From: Aliihoeflea sp. 2WW | Lineage (GTDB): Bacteria; Pseudomonadota; Alphaproteobacteria; Rhizobiales; Rhizobiaceae | Assembly (NCBI RefSeq): GCF_000497755.1 | Contig: NZ_AYOD01000035.1 | Coordinates: 248,001 to 312,000 of the forward strand | Direction of reading: 5' to 3' | DNA: 64,000 nt | In this document: positions 36,564 through 45,472 of the stretch, in pieces | Layout of the letters: every line of letters starts with the position of its first letter | Position numbering within the stretch: position 1 is the stretch's first letter | Position numbers and translations under genes: made by a program | The notes under the pieces: generated by a model | Database searches by the model: none | Seen by the model: the letters and a program-made list of their open reading frames with translations, nothing else | What the model was told of the DNA's origin: nothing

Positions 36564-37241
36564 ATGACCCTCGACATCAAGATTTGCGGCTTGAAGACGG
36601 ATGACGCCGTCGATGCGGCGCTGTCCGGCGGCGCTTCGCATGTCGGCTTCATCTTCTTCGAAAAGAGCCCGCGCCACGTGAGCCCTGCCGAAGCGGGGCG
36701 TCTGGCTGCCCGCGTCAGGGGCAAGGCGAAGTCAGTCGCCGTCACGGTCGATGCCGACGATGCCACGCTCGACGCGATCGTTTCCGCCATGTCGCCCGAC
36801 ATGCTCCAGCTTCACGGGCATGAGACGCCGGCGCGCGTTGCCGAGGTCAAAGCGCGCTACGGCCTGCAGGTGATGAAGGCCTTTTCGGTCAGAGATGCCG
36901 CTGATCTCGACGCGGTCGCGCCTTATCGCGGCACCGCCGACCGCTTCCTCTTCGACGCCAAGCCGCCCAAGGGCTCCGACCTTCCCGGCGGCAATGGCGT
37001 CTCGTTCGACTGGCGGCTTCTCGCCGCCCTTGACCCCGGCCTCGATTACATGCTTTCCGGAGGCCTCAACGCCGGCAACATCGCCGATGCGCTGCGGCAG
37101 GCGAACCCGCCCGGCATCGACATATCGTCCGGCGTCGAAAGCGCTCCGGGCGTCAAGGACCCGGCGCTGATCGCGAAATTCTTCGAGGCGGTCGAGGCCG
37201 CCCTCGCCGGCCTGCCGGCTTCAAGGGAGTTGACGACATGA
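36564..37241 (+). CDS. trpF: Phosphoribosylanthranilate isomerase
   Basis: A 225-residue TIM barrel. The catalytic Cys is C8 (IKICGLKT) and the catalytic Asp is D131 (RFLFDAKPP). The phosphate-binding end is [15 protein letters not shown] followed by [16 protein letters not shown]. It isomerises N-phosphoribosylanthranilate in tryptophan synthesis. ATG 36564 begins directly at the first beta strand. Its stop overlaps trpB by 4 bases. Confidence 0.96.
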   Translation: MTLDIKICGLKTDDAVDAALSGGASHVGFIFFEKSPRHVSPAEAGRLAARVRGKAKSVAVTVDADDATLDAIVSAMSPDMLQLHGHETPARVAEVKARYGLQVMKAFSVRDAADLDAVAPYRGTADRFLFDAKPPKGSDLPGGNGVSFDWRLLAALDPGLDYMLSGGLNAGNIADALRQANPPGIDISSGVESAPGVKDPALIAKFFEAVEAALAGLPASRELTT

Positions 37242-38458
37242 ACAGTCCCGTTGCGCCCAATTCCTTCCGCGCGGGCCCCGACCCGGAAGGCATGTTCGGC
37301 ATTTTCGGCGGCCGCTTCGTCGCCGAGACGCTGATGCCGCTGATCCTCGATCTGGAAGAGCACTGGAAGGTCGCGCGCACCGATCCGGCCTTCAAGGCCG
37401 AACTCGATCATCTCAACACGCACTATACCGGCCGGCCCTCGCCGCTCTATTTCGCCGAACGCCTGACGGAGCATCTCGGCGGCGCCAAGATCTACTTCAA
37501 GCGCGACGAGCTGAACCATACCGGCTCGCACAAGATCAACAATTGCCTCGGCCAGATCCTGCTGGCACGCCGCATGGGCAAGACGCGCATCATCGCCGAA
37601 ACCGGCGCCGGCCAGCACGGCGTCGCGACGGCCACCGTCTGCGCCCGCTTCGGCCTGCCCTGCGTCGTCTATATGGGTGCGACCGATGTCGAGCGGCAGG
37701 CACCCAACGTCTTCCGCATGAAGCTTCTGGGCGCCGAAGTCATCCCCGTCTCGTCCGGCCACGGCACGCTCAAGGACGCGATGAACGAGGCGTTGCGCGA
37801 CTGGGTGACCAATGTCGAGGACACCTACTACCTGATCGGCACCGCCGCCGGCCCGCATCCCTATCCGGAACTCGTGCGCGAGTTCCAGTCCGTCATCGGC
37901 AAGGAACTGCGCGAGCAGATGATGGCCGCCGAAGGCCGCCTGCCGGACCTGCTGATTGCCGCCGTCGGCGGCGGCTCCAACGCCATCGGCCTGTTCCACC
38001 CGTTCCTCGACGACGCATCGGTGAAGATCGTCGGCGTCGAGGCCGGCGGCAAGGGCCTCGACGGCGAAGAGCATTGCGCCTCTTTGACCGCCGGCGCGCC
38101 CGGCGTGCTGCATGGCAACCGCACCTATCTGCTGCAGACCGAGGACGGCCAGATCAAGGACGGTCACTCGATCTCGGCCGGCCTCGACTATCCCGGCATC
38201 GGGCCGGAGCATTCCTGGCTGAAAGAGACCAACCGCGTCGAATACGTGCCGATCATGGATGACGAGGCGCTGGAGGCCTTCCAGCTCCTGACGCGGCTCG
38301 AGGGCATCATCCCCGCCCTCGAACCCGCCCACGCGCTGGCGGAAGTCGTCAAGCGCGCGCCCAAGATGGGCAAGGATCAGATCATCGTCATGAATCTCTG
38401 CGGCCGCGGCGACAAGGACATCTTCACCGTCGGCAAGATCCTGGGCATGGGGCTCTAA
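37238..38458 (+). CDS. trpB: Tryptophan synthase beta chain
   Basis: A 406-residue PLP enzyme. The Schiff-base lysine is K99 in [10 protein letters not shown], and the phosphate-binding glycine loop is [16 protein letters not shown]. The N-terminus [17 protein letters not shown] and the end [13 protein letters not shown] are standard. It joins indole and serine. It is translationally coupled to trpF and followed 4 bases later by trpA. Confidence 0.98.
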   Translation: MNSPVAPNSFRAGPDPEGMFGIFGGRFVAETLMPLILDLEEHWKVARTDPAFKAELDHLNTHYTGRPSPLYFAERLTEHLGGAKIYFKRDELNHTGSHKINNCLGQILLARRMGKTRIIAETGAGQHGVATATVCARFGLPCVVYMGATDVERQAPNVFRMKLLGAEVIPVSSGHGTLKDAMNEALRDWVTNVEDTYYLIGTAAGPHPYPELVREFQSVIGKELREQMMAAEGRLPDLLIAAVGGGSNAIGLFHPFLDDASVKIVGVEAGGKGLDGEEHCASLTAGAPGVLHGNRTYLLQTEDGQIKDGHSISAGLDYPGIGPEHSWLKETNRVEYVPIMDDEALEAFQLLTRLEGIIPALEPAHALAEVVKRAPKMGKDQIIVMNLCGRGDKDIFTVGKILGMGL

Positions 38459-38462
38459 TCAT

Positions 38463-39302
38463 ATGACCACTCGCATCGACCGCCGCATGGCCGACCTGAA
38501 GGCCGAAGGCCGACCCGCCCTCGTGACCTATTTCATGGGCGGCGACCCGGATTACGACACCTCGCTGTCGATCATGAAGGCACTGCCGCGCGCGGGCTCG
38601 GACATCATCGAACTCGGCATGCCGTTTTCCGATCCGATGGCCGATGGCCCTGCAATCCAGGCGGCGGGCCTGCGGGCGCTCAAGGCCGGCCAGACTCTGA
38701 AGAAGACGCTGCAGATGGCGGCGGACTTCCGCAAGGATGACGATGCGACGCCGATCGTCCTGATGGGCTACTACAACCCCATCTACATCTATGGCGTCGA
38801 GAAATTCCTCGCCGATGCCAAGGCGTCCGGCATCGACGGCCTGATCGTCGTCGACCTGCCGCCGGAGATGGACGGCGAATTGTGCATCCCGGCGCTGAAG
38901 GCCGGCATCAACTTCATTCGCCTGGCGACGCCGACGACGGACGACAAGCGTCTGCCCAAGGTGCTCGAGAACACGTCGGGCTTCGTCTACTACGTGTCGA
39001 TGCTGGGCATCACGGGCTCGGCCCTGCCCGATACGTCCAAGGTCGCCGGCGCTGTCGCGCGTATCAAGGGCCACACCGATCTGCCGATTTGCGTCGGGTT
39101 CGGCGTCAAGACGGCCGAGCAGGCCCGCGCCATCGGCGCTTCGGCGGATGGCGTCGTGGTCGGCACGGCGATCGTCAACGCGGTCGCCAACGTGCTCGGC
39201 CCGAAAGGCGAGAAGACCGCCGATCCGGCCGAAGCCGTCGCGACCCTCGTGTCCGGCCTCGCGCAGGGCGTTCGCTCCGCGCGCCTTGCACAGGCCGTCT
39301 GA
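38463..39302 (+). CDS. trpA: Tryptophan synthase alpha chain
   Basis: A 279-residue TIM barrel with catalytic E50 ([12 protein letters not shown]) and D61 ([11 protein letters not shown]). The active-site loop VVDLPPE and the channel partner region [11 protein letters not shown] are present, as is [13 protein letters not shown] for phosphate binding. It splits indole-glycerol phosphate and passes indole to TrpB. It starts 4 bases after the trpB stop. Confidence 0.98.
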   Translation: MTTRIDRRMADLKAEGRPALVTYFMGGDPDYDTSLSIMKALPRAGSDIIELGMPFSDPMADGPAIQAAGLRALKAGQTLKKTLQMAADFRKDDDATPIVLMGYYNPIYIYGVEKFLADAKASGIDGLIVVDLPPEMDGELCIPALKAGINFIRLATPTTDDKRLPKVLENTSGFVYYVSMLGITGSALPDTSKVAGAVARIKGHTDLPICVGFGVKTAEQARAIGASADGVVVGTAIVNAVANVLGPKGEKTADPAEAVATLVSGLAQGVRSARLAQAV

Positions 39303-39337
39303 CACCCCATTTTCCAGATAGAACGGAAGGCTCCGCG

Positions 39338-40261
39338 ATGAACTGGATCAACAATTACGTCCGCCCCAAGATCAATTCGATGCTCGGCCGGCGCGACATG
39401 CCCGAAAATCTCTGGATCAAGGACCCGGAGAGCGGCGAGATGGTGTTTCACAAGGATCTGGAGAGCAACCAGTATGTGATCCCGTCGAGCGGACACCACA
39501 TGAAGATCTCCGCCAAGGAGCGCCTGCGCTATTTCTTCGATAACGGCCACTACGAGACGATCGAAAACCCCAAGGCCGTCGTCGATCCGCTGAAGTTCCG
39601 TGACGAGAAGCGCTATACGGATCGCCTGCGCGACGCCAAGACCAAGACCGGCATGGACGACGCGATCGTCAACGCCACCGGCACGATCGACGGCCTGCCG
39701 ATCGTCGCGACCGTCCAGGATTTCGCCTTCATGGGCGGATCGCTCGGCATGGCCGCGGGCGACGCGATCATTCGCGGCTTCGAGACCGCGGTCGAGCAGC
39801 AGCGCCCGCTGGTGCTGTTCGCCGCTTCCGGCGGTGCGCGGATGCAGGAAGGCATCCTGTCCCTGATGCAGCTTGCCCGCACGACCGTTGCGGTCGACCG
39901 GCTCAAGGAAGCCGGCCTGCCCTATATCGTCGTCCTGACCAACCCGACGACCGGCGGCGTGACCGCCTCCTATGCGATGCTGGGCGACGTCCACATCGCC
40001 GAGCCGGGCGCACTCATCGGCTTTGCCGGCCCGCGCGTCATCGAGCAGACGATCCGCGAAAAGCTGCCCGAAGGCTTCCAGCGCGCCGAGTATCTGATGG
40101 ATCACGGCATGGTCGACATGGTGGTCTCGCGGCTGGAACTGAAGGCGACCATCGCCGGTCTCCTGAAAATCCTGACGCATGCGCCCGCCGCAGACATGCC
40201 GGCACTAGCCGACATGACGCCCCCGGCGGCAGAACTCGCCGACAGCCGCGCCCCCGCCTGA
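39338..40261 (+). CDS. accD: Acetyl-CoA carboxylase carboxyltransferase beta subunit, zinc-finger cysteines absent
   Basis: A 307-residue AccD. The crotonase-fold core is clear: [57 protein letters not shown] and [18 protein letters not shown]. With AccA it transfers CO2 from carboxybiotin to acetyl-CoA for fatty-acid synthesis. The N-terminal four-cysteine zinc ribbon of E. coli AccD is replaced: [20 protein letters not shown] then [11 protein letters not shown] has no cysteine. The trpA-accD-folC order is common in proteobacteria. Confidence 0.96.
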   Translation: MNWINNYVRPKINSMLGRRDMPENLWIKDPESGEMVFHKDLESNQYVIPSSGHHMKISAKERLRYFFDNGHYETIENPKAVVDPLKFRDEKRYTDRLRDAKTKTGMDDAIVNATGTIDGLPIVATVQDFAFMGGSLGMAAGDAIIRGFETAVEQQRPLVLFAASGGARMQEGILSLMQLARTTVAVDRLKEAGLPYIVVLTNPTTGGVTASYAMLGDVHIAEPGALIGFAGPRVIEQTIREKLPEGFQRAEYLMDHGMVDMVVSRLELKATIAGLLKILTHAPAADMPALADMTPPAAELADSRAPA

Positions 40262-40283
40262 TCCTCCGGTCCGGATACCTGCC

Positions 40284-41615
40284 ATGACCCTCCTGACCGC
40301 CGGGCAGCAGATCGAGCGGCTGATGTCGCTGCATCCGAAGGGCTTCGACCTGTCGCTGGAGCGCATCCGGCGACTGCTCGAAAAACTGGACAATCCGCAG
40401 GATCGGCTGCCGCCTGTCATCCACATCGCCGGCACGAACGGGAAGGGCTCGGCCGCCGCGTTCTCCCGCGCGCTTCTGGAAGCCGCCGGACGGCTCGTCC
40501 ATGTGCACACCTCGCCGCATCTGGTGCGCTGGCACGAACGATACCGGCTGGGCGAGGCGGGCGGCGGCCAGTTCGTCGATGACGCGATCTTCGCCGACGC
40601 CATCGCCCGCGTGGCCGAGGCCAATCAGGGCCAGACGATCACCGTGTTCGAGATCCTGACGGCGGTCGGATTCGTGCTTTTTTCCGAGCATCCCGCCGAC
40701 GCGGCGATCCTGGAAGTCGGCCTCGGCGGCCGCTTCGACGCGACCAACGTCATTGCGCGGCCGGCCGTCTCCGTCATCATGCCGATCTCGCTCGACCACG
40801 AGGCCTATCTGGGCGACCGGGTCGAGCTCATCGCGGTGGAAAAGGCCGGGATCATCAAGCGCGGCGCGCCCGTCGTCATCGGGGCGCAGGAGCATGACGC
40901 CGCGCGAGACGTGCTGGTCGACACCGCGGAGCGGCTCGGCTGCCCGCTCCTCGTCTACGGTCAGGATTTCATCGCCTATGAGGAAAACGGGCGGATGATC
41001 TACCAGGACGAGGGCGGCCTTCTCGACCTGACGCCACCACGCCTCGTCGGACGTCACCAGTTCGCCAATGCCGCCACTGCGATCGCCGCCATCAAGGCTG
41101 CCGGCTTCGACGGGTCGCTGCGCGTCGCCGATCGCGCGATGAAGAAGGTCGAATGGTCGGGGCGGATGCAGAAGCTGACCGACGGTCACCTCGTCGATCT
41201 TGCCCCTGCCGGCTCCGAAATCTGGCTCGATGGCGGCCACAATCCGGGTGCCGGAACGGTCATCGCCGAGGCCATGGCCGAGCAGGAGGAGAGGCGCCCG
41301 CGCCCGCTCTTCCTGATCGCCGGCATGATCAACACCAAGGACCAATCCGGCTACTTCAGCGCCTTTCACGGCATGGCGCGGCACGTTTTCACCGTTCCGG
41401 TGGCACATTCGGACGCCGGCGTGCCGAATGACGAACTTGCCGCACGCGCCATGGAGGCGGGCTTGTCGGCCGAGCCGGTCTCGTCGGTCGAAAGCGCGCT
41501 CAGGCTTCTCGCCGAAACCTGGAACGGGCTCGAGATCCCGCCGCGCATCCTGATCTGCGGCTCGCTCTATCTGGCCGGCGAAGTGCTCGACAAGAACGGC
41601 ACGCCTCCGCACTGA
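40284..41615 (+). CDS. folC: Bifunctional folylpolyglutamate synthase / dihydrofolate synthase
   Basis: A 443-residue Mur-ligase-like enzyme. The P-loop is IHIAGTNGKGSAAAF, followed by VHTSPHLVRWHERYRLG. The central motif LEVGLGGRFDATNVI and the magnesium site PISLDHEAYLGD are present. The C-terminal domain contains WLDGGHNPGAGTV. It adds glutamate to dihydropteroate and to folates. It begins 22 bases after accD and ends at a bidirectional terminator. Confidence 0.96.
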   Translation: MTLLTAGQQIERLMSLHPKGFDLSLERIRRLLEKLDNPQDRLPPVIHIAGTNGKGSAAAFSRALLEAAGRLVHVHTSPHLVRWHERYRLGEAGGGQFVDDAIFADAIARVAEANQGQTITVFEILTAVGFVLFSEHPADAAILEVGLGGRFDATNVIARPAVSVIMPISLDHEAYLGDRVELIAVEKAGIIKRGAPVVIGAQEHDAARDVLVDTAERLGCPLLVYGQDFIAYEENGRMIYQDEGGLLDLTPPRLVGRHQFANAATAIAAIKAAGFDGSLRVADRAMKKVEWSGRMQKLTDGHLVDLAPAGSEIWLDGGHNPGAGTVIAEAMAEQEERRPRPLFLIAGMINTKDQSGYFSAFHGMARHVFTVPVAHSDAGVPNDELAARAMEAGLSAEPVSSVESALRLLAETWNGLEIPPRILICGSLYLAGEVLDKNGTPPH

Positions 41616-41632
41616 ACCGCGCCCGCAACGAA

Positions 41633-41657
41633 AAAGCCCGGCGCTTGGCCGGGCTTT
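41633..41657. terminator. Bidirectional terminator between folC and trxA
   Basis: A 10-bp perfect stem (AAAGCCCGGC / GCCGGGCTTT) with a 5-base loop, preceded by five A and followed by TTTC-type sequence, between convergent folC and trxA. Confidence 0.9.
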
Positions 41658-41677
41658 CGAAAACTCTTGCCGATCGA

Positions 41678-41998
41678 TCAGACGTTGCCGCTGATCCAGG
41701 ACGACAGTGCCGTCTTCGGCGCTGCGCCGACTTTCATGTCGGCCACTTCGCCGCCCTTGAAGATCATCAGCGTCGGAATCGAACGCACGCCGAACTGGGC
41801 TGCGAGTTCCGGGTTCTCGTCGATATTGACCTTGGCGATCTTGACCTTCCCGCCCATCTCGCTGGCGATCTCGTCGAGCGCCGGCGCGATCATCTTGCAC
41901 GGGCCGCACCATTCCGCCCAGAAATCCACCACCACGGGCTCAGCGGCCTGCAGGACGTCTGCCTGGAAGTTGTTCTTGTCGATCTTGACCGTGGCCAT
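41678..41998 (-). CDS. trxA: Thioredoxin
   Basis: A 106-residue classic thioredoxin. The active site is WCGPC at residues 30-34 ([20 protein letters not shown]). The cis-Pro loop is [14 protein letters not shown]. It reduces protein disulfides in the cytosol, using thioredoxin reductase. It is the last chromosomal gene before the integrated element: the distal attachment repeat lies about 300 bases upstream of its start. Confidence 0.97.
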   Translation of the reverse strand: MATVKIDKNNFQADVLQAAEPVVVDFWAEWCGPCKMIAPALDEIASEMGGKVKIAKVNIDENPELAAQFGVRSIPTLMIFKGGEVADMKVGAAPKTALSSWISGNV

Positions 41999-42488
41999 TT
42001 AGGGTCTCCTTGGAACCGTCGTTGAACCAGATGTGGTGCGCCGCGTAGCCTGCTTCAAGCCACAAGCGTGCGGGGAATCGCCTGCCAAAAGTCACAGCAC
42101 AATTCCGCCCGCCATACAAACCCGAGCATCAGTCCTGGTCGGGAGCACAGCGAGTGCCGCGTTCGCAGGCTGACTTCGACAATTTCGAAATGAGAGGAAA
42201 GGAAGCAGCGCTATCGCCTGAAGCGGCCCGTCGGGCCGGAATTCCGAATGATTCGATCGCAGGATTTCCGCCGCTTCGACCACCTTTGAAGAAAGGTGGT
42301 GCCCAGGAGAGGCATGTATATGTAATACCACGGCTTTTCAGTTTGTTTCACCTTGTCTCAAAGTGGTTGAGACGGCTTGCCATTCCCGTTTCGTTCTGTA
42401 TCAGATTTTCGCACCCGGTTTCATCCAACCGCACTCTTCTAGGTGGATTGGCGGGGGGACTGGCAAAGGTGAACTGGAAGGTCGATAC
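41999..42488. other. Gene-free stretch: trxA upstream region, distal att site, integrase upstream region
   Basis: This 490-base stretch holds the trxA promoter region, a perfect 8-bp hairpin (42280-42299: CCACCTTT / AAAGGTGG) abutting the distal attachment core, the 17-bp core itself, and element DNA up to the integrase start. An inverted repeat GTCTCAA / TTGAGAC lies at 42355-42373. I see no credible gene; short frames here cross the element boundary. Confidence 0.7.
42296..42312. repeat. Attachment site core, distal copy
   Basis: A 17-bp exact copy of the tRNA-Leu 3' end (CCA, discriminator, acceptor strand, part of the T arm). It has no tRNA body next to it and marks the far end of the element. 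Confidence 0.9.
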
Positions 42489-43676
42489 ATGCGAGCGATG
42501 AACCGGCTAAGCGCCCGCGCGGTCGCAACTCTCGGAACCGGAAAATACGCAGACGGGGCGGGTTTGTGGCTTCATAAACGTGAGGATGGCGGCGGGCAAT
42601 GGGTTCTTCGCTATACCATCCACGGACGCCGCAGGGAGATGGGGTTAGGAGCAGCCGGAGCTGTATCGCTCAAGGAAGCGCGCGAGGCGGCAGAGCGGTG
42701 GCGGGCGGTCGTGCGGTCCGACAAGGATCCGATCAAAGAACGTGAGCGGCAACGCCGCGCCGATGCCCGCAACATCCATCTGCTCAACGATATCGCAGTA
42801 GACGCGTTCGAGGCGCGCAAGGCTGAGCTAAAAGGTGACGGCAAGGCCGGCCGATGGTTCACACCGATCGAGCTGCATATCCTGCCGAAACTCGGCAAGG
42901 TGCCGGTGGCGGATCTCGACCAGAAGGACATTCGGGACGCGTTGGCGCCTATTTGGCACACCAAGGCAGAGACGGCGCGGAAGGCGATGAACCGTCTCGG
43001 CATCTGTCTCAAGCATGCGGCGGCGCTGGGTCTGGACGTCGATCTGCAAGCCACCGATAAAGCGCGGGCCCTACTCGGCAAGCAGCGGCACAAATCGAAG
43101 AACATCCCGGCCATGCCCTGGAAGGACGTTCCGGCGTTCTACCAATCGCTCAGCGATGGCACGCCCACGCAGCTCGCGCTGCGCCTGCTGATCCTGACCG
43201 GCGCGCGCTCCAGCCCTCTGCGTCACATTCATGAAAGCCAGATTGACGGCGACGTGTGGACGATCCCGGCCGAGGCGATGAAGGGGCGGAAGGATGCGAC
43301 TGCGGACTTCCGAGTGCCCCTGTCAGCGGAAGCCCTGGCAGTGATCGACCAGGCGCGGCGGCACGCCCGCGATGGATACCTGTTTCCCAGCGTCCGCCGT
43401 GGGGTGATCTCCGACATGACCATGGGCATGTATATGCAGCGGGCGAAGCTAGACGCGCGCCCGCACGGCTTTCGCTCGTCGCTGCGTGACTGGATCGAGG
43501 AGGCGACGACAACGCCTTACGAGGTGGCTGAAACGGTGCTGGGACACATTGTCGGCGGGTCTGTCGAGCGCGCCTATCGGCGGACGGATTATCTGGACCA
43601 GCGCCGGAAGGTGATGGAGAGCTGGGGAGAATTTCTTATTCGGCTTCCCGATCGCCAATCTTCTGATGAGATATGA
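42489..43676 (+). CDS. Tyrosine recombinase / integrase
   Basis: A 395-residue P4/phage-type integrase with an N-terminal DUF4102-like arm-binding region (GKYADGAGLWLHKREDGGGQ, YTIHGRRREMGLGAAG). The catalytic domain shows the first Arg in LTGARSSPLRHI, the box-II HGFRSSLRDW pair, LGHIVGGSVERAYRR and the nucleophilic Tyr in AYRRTDYLDQRR. ATG 42489 is used because GGAAGG lies 7 bases upstream; longer frames extend toward the att core. It catalyses integration at tRNA-Leu. Its 3' end overlaps the convergent RHH gene by 41 bases. Confidence 0.95.
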   Translation: MRAMNRLSARAVATLGTGKYADGAGLWLHKREDGGGQWVLRYTIHGRRREMGLGAAGAVSLKEAREAAERWRAVVRSDKDPIKERERQRRADARNIHLLNDIAVDAFEARKAELKGDGKAGRWFTPIELHILPKLGKVPVADLDQKDIRDALAPIWHTKAETARKAMNRLGICLKHAAALGLDVDLQATDKARALLGKQRHKSKNIPAMPWKDVPAFYQSLSDGTPTQLALRLLILTGARSSPLRHIHESQIDGDVWTIPAEAMKGRKDATADFRVPLSAEALAVIDQARRHARDGYLFPSVRRGVISDMTMGMYMQRAKLDARPHGFRSSLRDWIEEATTTPYEVAETVLGHIVGGSVERAYRRTDYLDQRRKVMESWGEFLIRLPDRQSSDEI

Positions 43677-44100
43677 GGTCAACATTTCGACGGTACTCAT
43701 GGATTGCTTGAATAATGTCGTCAATATTTGCTGGCGACTCTGATGCATATAGAACATTGCTTAATCTAATAATTTCTGAATAAACGCTTCCAAGTATTCT
43801 CGATATCTCTGCGGTAACCGGTAAAAGCTCGATAAGTATTGAACGCGCGACCGCTGCGTCCCTCTCTCCATTCAGTTTAGCCGCTTTCATTTCGACTTCG
43901 AGAAATAAGGCTTCAATCTCGTCACCGAGATCCACAAGCGGTGGAATTTTTTCGGCGGTAACTAGACCAACCTGACACAGACGCCGGATCGCGTCCGCTC
44001 TGGTGGCAACTCTGTTTGAGAATCGCCAGTCGTCGATCGCCTCAAGCTCTGGCGTAGAAAACATGATCGGCACGCGGTTCTCCCGCGGAGCTTTAGGCAT
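43636..44100 (-). CDS. Ribbon-helix-helix-like regulator with helical C-terminal domain
   Basis: A 154-residue protein. The N-terminus RVPIMFSTPELEAIDDWRFS followed by ATRADAIRRLCQVGL reads as a strand plus two helices of a ribbon-helix-helix DNA-binding fold. Residues 60-154 are helical and charged with no recognised family. It is the only minus-strand gene in the left half of the element, is divergent from an Arc-like gene across a repeat-rich promoter, and is visibly more AT-rich than its neighbours. It may act as the element's repressor (inference). Confidence 0.7.
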   Translation of the reverse strand: MPKAPRENRVPIMFSTPELEAIDDWRFSNRVATRADAIRRLCQVGLVTAEKIPPLVDLGDEIEALFLEVEMKAAKLNGERDAAVARSILIELLPVTAEISRILGSVYSEIIRLSNVLYASESPANIDDIIQAIHEYRRNVDLISHQKIGDREAE

Positions 44101-44111
44101 GATGCGTTCCT

Positions 44112-44189
44112 AAATCGGCACAAGTGGCACATTGGTCGTTGACACCAATAACCCCAGATTGGTACCACTAGCAAATCGGCACAAGTAGC
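44112..44189. promoter_or_regulatory. Divergent promoter region with direct repeats and ATTGGT motifs
   Basis: Two near-identical 17-bp direct repeats, AAATCGGCACAAGTGGC (44112-44128) and AAATCGGCACAAGTAGC (44173-44189), flank an inverted repeat ATTGGT-7-ACCAAT (44131-44149) and a further ATTGGTACCA. It lies between the two ribbon-helix-helix genes and is a good candidate genetic switch. Confidence 0.65.
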
Positions 44190-44232
44190 GCCGTATGTGC
44201 TTTTTCGATTATGGTTTCTGAAAGGGAAACAC

Positions 44233-44415
44233 GTGAATCGATCTGAACTGAAAGTGCGGCTTCCAGCAGACGTTAAGTCGTTCATTGAAGTGGAGTCGCG
44301 AGAAAACGGCAGTTCGCAGAACAGCGAGATTGTTCGGGCGATACGCTCAGCGATGAAAATAAAAGGCGCGACTGAGGGTGCAACCTCGTCGCGCCATGTC
44401 ACCCCGAACCTGTGA
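44233..44415 (+). CDS. Arc-like ribbon-helix-helix DNA-binding protein
   Basis: A 60-residue protein from GTG 44233 (AAAGGGAAACAC upstream). LKVRLPADVKSFIEVESREN then GSSQNSEIVRAIRSAM is a textbook ribbon-helix-helix: beta strand, helix, turn, helix. An ATG at 44197 would add 12 hydrophobic residues and is less likely. It faces the RHH gene at 43636 across the repeat region, like a Cro/repressor pair made of RHH proteins. Confidence 0.82.
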   Translation: MNRSELKVRLPADVKSFIEVESRENGSSQNSEIVRAIRSAMKIKGATEGATSSRHVTPNL

Positions 44416-44427
44416 AAGATTCCGAAG

Positions 44428-44733
44428 ATGATGATGAATTCTATTCCGGCCGACACACCCTTGGCAAGGCTCTCGTCAGAAGCCGAGCAGATAGAGTTCG
44501 CGGACCGGATCAGAAGCGAAGCACTGTCGCTACGGCACATGTGCAGCATTCTTTATCAACAGCTGGACTGGCAGCTAAATCCGCGCCGCGGGACCGTTGA
44601 AGGGACGAGCGTAAAGCTGCAATTCCAGCAGGGCACCCTCGACCAGTTGGATTGGCTTGCAGGCGAGATATTGGATCAGGCCATATCCGTATCCAAGTCG
44701 CTCGACGCCCATCCGTTCGTGAGTGACGAATGA
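44428..44733 (+). CDS. Hypothetical element protein
   Basis: A 101-residue mostly helical, acidic protein (RLSSEAEQIEFADRIRSEAL, LDQLDWLAGEILDQAISVSK). No family recognised. It follows the Arc-like gene by 12 bases and overlaps the AlpA-like gene by 4 bases, so it belongs to the main operon. Confidence 0.7.
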   Translation: MMMNSIPADTPLARLSSEAEQIEFADRIRSEALSLRHMCSILYQQLDWQLNPRRGTVEGTSVKLQFQQGTLDQLDWLAGEILDQAISVSKSLDAHPFVSDE

Positions 44734-44930
44734 TGGCTCACGATCCCTTGCTCAACGCAAAAGAGGTGGCCGGGATGCTGCGCATTTCGATCCCTTCGCT
44801 CTATCGACGTATTGGGGATGGGACTATCCCGCCGCCGATCAAGCTGGGGCATCTATCTCGCTGGAGCCAGGCCGACATCCAGGCCGCGCTGAACGTGTGC
44901 AGACGGGTCGCAAATGTGCGCGGGCAATAA
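44730..44930 (+). CDS. AlpA/excisionase-like helix-turn-helix protein
   Basis: A 66-residue MerR-like winged HTH protein: LLNAKEVAGMLRISIPSLYR then GTIPPPIKLGHLSRWSQADI. This is the AlpA/Phage_AlpA pattern (HTH, then a wing with PxPxKxG..xRW). AlpA-type proteins activate or act as excisionase for satellite-like elements. It is coupled to the upstream gene by ATGA and overlaps the next frame by 17 bases. Confidence 0.87.
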   Translation: MMAHDPLLNAKEVAGMLRISIPSLYRRIGDGTIPPPIKLGHLSRWSQADIQAALNVCRRVANVRGQ

Positions 44931-45138
44931 CCTTCCTGTCGGCGGGACCACGGGCCACTGTCACGAAAGCAGCGCCGCGATCTCGGAGGCGGCGTCCTGG
45001 TACGCGGTCCATCGCAACACTTGCGAGCGACCAATTGTCCCGGCGTTGCGCCGGCGCTTCGGCCTGACGGCTCACGAGGCTGTCTGTGCCCTGCGGGAGG
45101 CGGATGCAGGAGGCGCGAACGATGCGGCCCACGCGTAA
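44914..45138 (+). CDS. Small conserved phage-type protein of unknown function
   Basis: A 74-residue protein with AISEAASWYAVHRNTCERPI and VPALRRRFGLTAHEAVCALR, a helix-loop-helix pattern I recall from small rhizobial phage-like elements. It overlaps both neighbours (17 bases at the start, 17 at the end), consistent with a compact operon. Function unknown. Confidence 0.65.
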   Translation: MCAGNNLPVGGTTGHCHESSAAISEAASWYAVHRNTCERPIVPALRRRFGLTAHEAVCALREADAGGANDAAHA

Positions 45139-45472
45139 AAGACTTCTCACGGCCATTCGGATGCTGCTTTACACACAAGATCTGCCTATGTCCGCTGTCC
45201 GCGTGGGCGGTGTGATCCTGGCCTGTCAAAGCGCGAATTTGCCAGATCCGGATACGAACCAGATCGCAACCGCTCTCGGTATCAGTCCGTCAACGGTGCG
45301 GCGAGCCATTGTTGCGCTATGTGCCGGCGACGAACCCTTTTTCAAGCGGAGCCGCGGAAAAACAGGTCGCGCAAACTATGCGCTCCAGTGGCATCGGTTT
45401 GCCGCTACAGAACGGGAATTCCTCCGGCGGGAGCGCGAGTGCGCGTTGTTGGAGGCTTCAGGTGGCAGATGA
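45122..45472 (+). CDS. Helix-turn-helix protein
   Basis: A 116-residue protein from ATG 45122 (GCAGGAGGCG upstream). PDPDTNQIATALGISPSTVR and RAIVALCAGDEPFF look like a GntR/MarR-type winged HTH. It ends in a basic helix (RFAATEREFLRRERE). It overlaps the next HTH gene by 11 bases. It may be a replication or regulatory protein of the element. Confidence 0.7.
   Translation: MRPTRKRLLTAIRMLLYTQDLPMSAVRVGGVILACQSANLPDPDTNQIATALGISPSTVRRAIVALCAGDEPFFKRSRGKTGRANYALQWHRFAATEREFLRRERECALLEASGGR

Noticed and set aside
40038-41912. 624-residue minus-strand frame over accD, folC and the trxA region
   Set aside because: It runs through the bidirectional terminator and three confident genes; Arg/Asp-rich shadow.
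42154-42501. 115-residue frame spanning the distal attachment core
   Set aside because: It would fuse host and element DNA across the integration boundary, so it cannot be an old gene of either side.
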